A stretch of 5,984 nucleotides of DNA from Clostridia bacterium (GTDB taxonomy: Bacteria > Bacillota > Clostridia > Christensenellales > UBA1242), in NCBI GenBank assembly GCA_900768425.1, contig CAAGCR010000069.1:1-5984 (forward strand), given 5' to 3'. The notes under the pieces are model-generated. The model had not been told where the DNA came from. It ran no database searches and was given only the letters and a program-made list of their open reading frames with translations. The translations under genes were made by a program, and so were the position numbers. This document shows positions 4,820 through 5,984 of the stretch, piece after piece (the stretch's first letter is position 1; each line of letters begins with the position of its first letter).

Positions 4820-5511
4820 TCTAAATAACCTAAAATTCCAAGAAGTATGCTATAACATACTTCTTTTTTATAGTCTTCGGTTAAAAGTAAGGATTCTTCT
4901 TGCGGGTTAGAAAGGTAACCGCACTCAACCAAAACACTTGGTGCTTTTATGGCGTTTAAAATGTAATAATCGCCAACTTTTATCTCTTGTCTTGCTTTTT
5001 GCAAATATTTTAAAAAATATTTTTGAATGTTTAATGCCAAATTTCTGCTAGGCTCATCATCTTCACCATAGAAAACTTGTGCCCCACGCGAACTGGAATT
5101 ATAACTATTCATATGTATAGAAACAACAAAATCAGCGTTGGAGTTCTCAATAATCTCCTTGCGTTTTTTCATATCATCTTTTTTCTTGTTTTTTGCAAAT
5201 GGACTATAAAGCCCGCTATCGTTTGATCTTGTCATTATAACATTAAATCCAAAATCGCATAAATAGTCCTTTAAGCAATTTGCATAACTTAAATTTATAA
5301 CCGCTTCACAAACTCCGCTTTTGCCCACACTGCCACCATCAATGCCACCATGCCCCGCATCAATAACAACAGTATATTTTGCCTTAGGACTGCCACTTTG
5401 AATAATTTTAGGCAAAAAACAACCGGCAAAAATAACACAAACAAAAAGAATGCTAAAAAGAAACCATTTCCATTTTATCAATATAAACTTAAAATTTTTA
5501 CTTTTTTTCAT
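4816..5511 (-). CDS. N-acetylmuramoyl-L-alanine amidase (Amidase_3), CwlD-like, membrane-anchored
   Basis: The enzyme cleaves the amide bond between muramic acid and L-Ala in peptidoglycan. From the chosen start it has 231 residues, close to CwlD (about 237). A hydrophobic helix (about 10-33) ends in FAGC and anchors the protein; Cys31 could be lipidated, though Phe at -3 is a poor lipobox. The catalytic domain follows: VVIDAGHGGIDGGSVG (His54), Glu69 in CEAVINL, MTRSND (93-98), DMKKRKEIIENS, VSIHMNS (His133), RGAQVFY (142-148), and PSVLVECGYLSNPQE with catalytic Glu196. Zinc ligands His54, Glu69 and His133 are all present. The GLY followed by a DMKKR segment, and YYIL-APSVLVECG, resemble CwlD, which in spore formers helps make cortex muramic-delta-lactam; that specific role is inference. 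A longer in-frame ATG at 5571 overlaps the promoter, so 5511 is preferred even though no good Shine-Dalgarno precedes it. Its 3' end is convergent with, and overlaps, the secreted-protein gene. Confidence 0.9.
   Translation of the reverse strand: MKKSKNFKFILIKWKWFLFSILFVCVIFAGCFLPKIIQSGSPKAKYTVVIDAGHGGIDGGSVGKSGVCEAVINLSYANCLKDYLCDFGFNVIMTRSNDSGLYSPFAKNKKKDDMKKRKEIIENSNADFVVSIHMNSYNSSSRGAQVFYGEDDEPSRNLALNIQKYFLKYLQKARQEIKVGDYYILNAIKAPSVLVECGYLSNPQEESLLLTEDYKKEVCYSILLGILGYLD
4840..4869 (+). terminator. Rho-independent terminator of the secreted-protein gene, embedded in the convergent amidase gene
   Basis: AAGAAGTATG (4840-4849) and CATACTTCTT (4856-4865) form a perfect 10-base stem with a CTATAA loop, followed by T residues to 4869. 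It begins 21 bases after the stop of the + strand gene and lies wholly within the last codons of the minus strand amidase, which code roughly KKEVCYSILL. Reading the minus strand there is no long T-run after the stem, so it should work mainly for the + strand. Confidence 0.7.
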
Positions 5512-5559
5512 AATATATATATATTTTTCATTCAAAAATTTATGAAATATTATCACAAA

Positions 5560-5587
5560 ATTATGGCACATCCGTATTGATTTTCAA
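5560..5587 (-). promoter_or_regulatory. Probable amidase promoter (minus strand)
   Basis: On the minus strand, TTGAAA (5587-5582) and CATAAT (5565-5560) are spaced by 16 bases. A TGC directly before the -10 makes it an extended -10. Transcription would begin near 5553, about 40 bases before the ATG at 5511. The upstream ATG at 5571 overlaps the -10 element and would not be in the message. Confidence 0.5.
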
Positions 5588-5597
5588 AAATTTAAAG

Positions 5598-5617
5598 GTA
5601 TATTAACTTTAATATAC
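5598..5617. promoter_or_regulatory. Operator-like 20-base dyad
   Basis: GTATATTAACTTTAATATAC is a perfect inverted repeat: nine-base arms around a central CT. It lies 11 bases upstream of the amidase -35 and about 100 bases upstream of the 5714 gene. The length and symmetry fit a dimeric helix-turn-helix repressor site, but AT-rich dyads also occur by chance. Confidence 0.35.
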
Positions 5618-5655
5618 AAAAAACTTAATTTTAAATTAAAAAAATATATGGAAAT

Positions 5656-5693
5656 ATAAGGTTGAATATAATGTGTATTTTTTTCAACCTTAT
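5656..5693 (+). promoter_or_regulatory. 11-base inverted repeat enclosing a TATAAT, upstream of the 5714 gene
   Basis: ATAAGGTTGAA (5656-5666) and TTCAACCTTAT (5683-5693) are perfect reverse complements with 16 bases between them. The spacer opens with TATAAT (5667-5672), so a transcription start would fall near 5679, inside the repeat. No good -35 is seen 16-18 bases upstream. The arms could be an operator bracketing the promoter, or the repeat could form a long hairpin; the bases after it are not a T-run, so it is not a classical terminator. A strong AGGAG at 5704-5708 follows, five bases before the ATG. Confidence 0.5.
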
Positions 5694-5713
5694 TTATAAA
5701 AAAAGGAGTATTT

Positions 5714-5984
5714 ATGGAAAAATGGAAAAAAGAAATGCTTGAAAAAAACAAGAGAGCTCAAGAAGAAACGAAAAGAATTAATAACGAGATCTTACAAATA
5801 CCAAACCATCTAACTGATGAAGAAAAATTAGCTTATGAAGAGATAGTCAAGACGTTGAAAGAAAGTATTAATTATAGACTATCACATAGTGATGCTGAAC
5901 TTATTTGGCAATCTTGCCAAATAAGGATAATGCCTGACAGCACTTTGAAAGAATATAATAAGAAACCAGATAGGTATATACGGA
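5714..5984 (+). CDS. Charged protein of unknown function, 3'-truncated by the window
   Basis: Ninety codons are visible from the ATG at 5714, and the frame is still open at the window end. A strong AAAAGGAG ends five bases before the start, which supports this start. The first 30 residues (from MEKWKKEMLEKNKRAQEETK) are Lys/Glu-rich, helical and coiled-coil-like. A segment at about 30-70 then reads IPNHLTDEEKLAYEEIV, later SHSDAELIWQSCQIR, and the visible end is Lys-rich. No signal peptide or membrane helix is seen. The short linker, 'LTDEEK...YEEI' helix and 'SDAELI' helix are faintly like phage P27-type small terminase subunits. That resemblance is weak and I do not assign it. The gene runs away from the amidase and is preceded by an operator-like inverted repeat, as in regulated accessory genes. 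Confidence 0.7.
   Translation, partial: MEKWKKEMLEKNKRAQEETKRINNEILQIPNHLTDEEKLAYEEIVKTLKESINYRLSHSDAELIWQSCQIRIMPDSTLKEYNKKPDRYIR

Noticed and set aside
5512..5571. Longer amidase start at the ATG on 5571
   Set aside because: It adds 20 residues before a typical MKKSKNFK anchor start, has no Shine-Dalgarno, and overlaps the likely -10 element.
5350..5580. 76-codon + strand frame opposite the amidase N-terminus
   Set aside because: It is antisense to the conserved amidase and its promoter; the Phe/Lys/Asn-rich translation reflects AT-rich sequence.

Overview
The window is AT-rich, with coding bias toward A/T-ending codons, strong AGGAG-type ribosome binding sites, sigma-A-like promoters and rho-independent terminators. 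Together with a CwlD-like wall amidase, a Rel-family protein and repeated intergenic hairpin elements, this suggests a low-GC Firmicute, most likely an uncultured Clostridia-type (gut-like) bacterium. That placement is inference, because no rRNA or other marker gene is present.

Layout. (1) Positions 1-1133 hold the 3' part of a RelA/SpoT-family gene, read on the + strand. The HD hydrolase end and the TGS domain are recognisable, but the stretch where the (p)ppGpp synthetase should be lacks its catalytic motifs. (2) Positions 1134-2024 are an 890-base non-coding region packed with structure. It contains a three-hairpin block, a degenerate 35-base direct repeat, three copies of a two-hairpin palindromic element (the third inverted) and two strong intrinsic terminators with no gene in front of them. 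(3) Positions 2025-4055 are a compact three-gene operon behind one good promoter. It encodes a two-helix membrane protein of unknown function, a YfbR/HDDC2-like HD-domain phosphohydrolase, and TruA tRNA pseudouridine synthase; the genes overlap by 20 and 4 bases. (4) Positions 4112-4819 encode a secreted beta-rich protein with its own promoter and a GTG start. (5) Positions 4816-5511 (minus strand) encode an N-acetylmuramoyl-L-alanine amidase of the CwlD type. It converges on the secreted-protein gene so tightly that the stop codons overlap, and the + strand terminator lies inside the amidase coding sequence. (6) Positions 5512-5713 are a divergent intergenic region with the amidase promoter and two operator-like dyads. 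(7) Positions 5714-5984 are the start of a highly charged protein of unknown function that runs off the window.

The chromosomal part is mostly housekeeping: nucleotide signalling or turnover, tRNA modification and cell-wall work. No complete new defence or mobile system is visible. The least explained parts are the repeat- and terminator-rich gap at 1134-2024, the apparently synthetase-dead Rel relative, and the dyad-controlled gene at the 3' edge.
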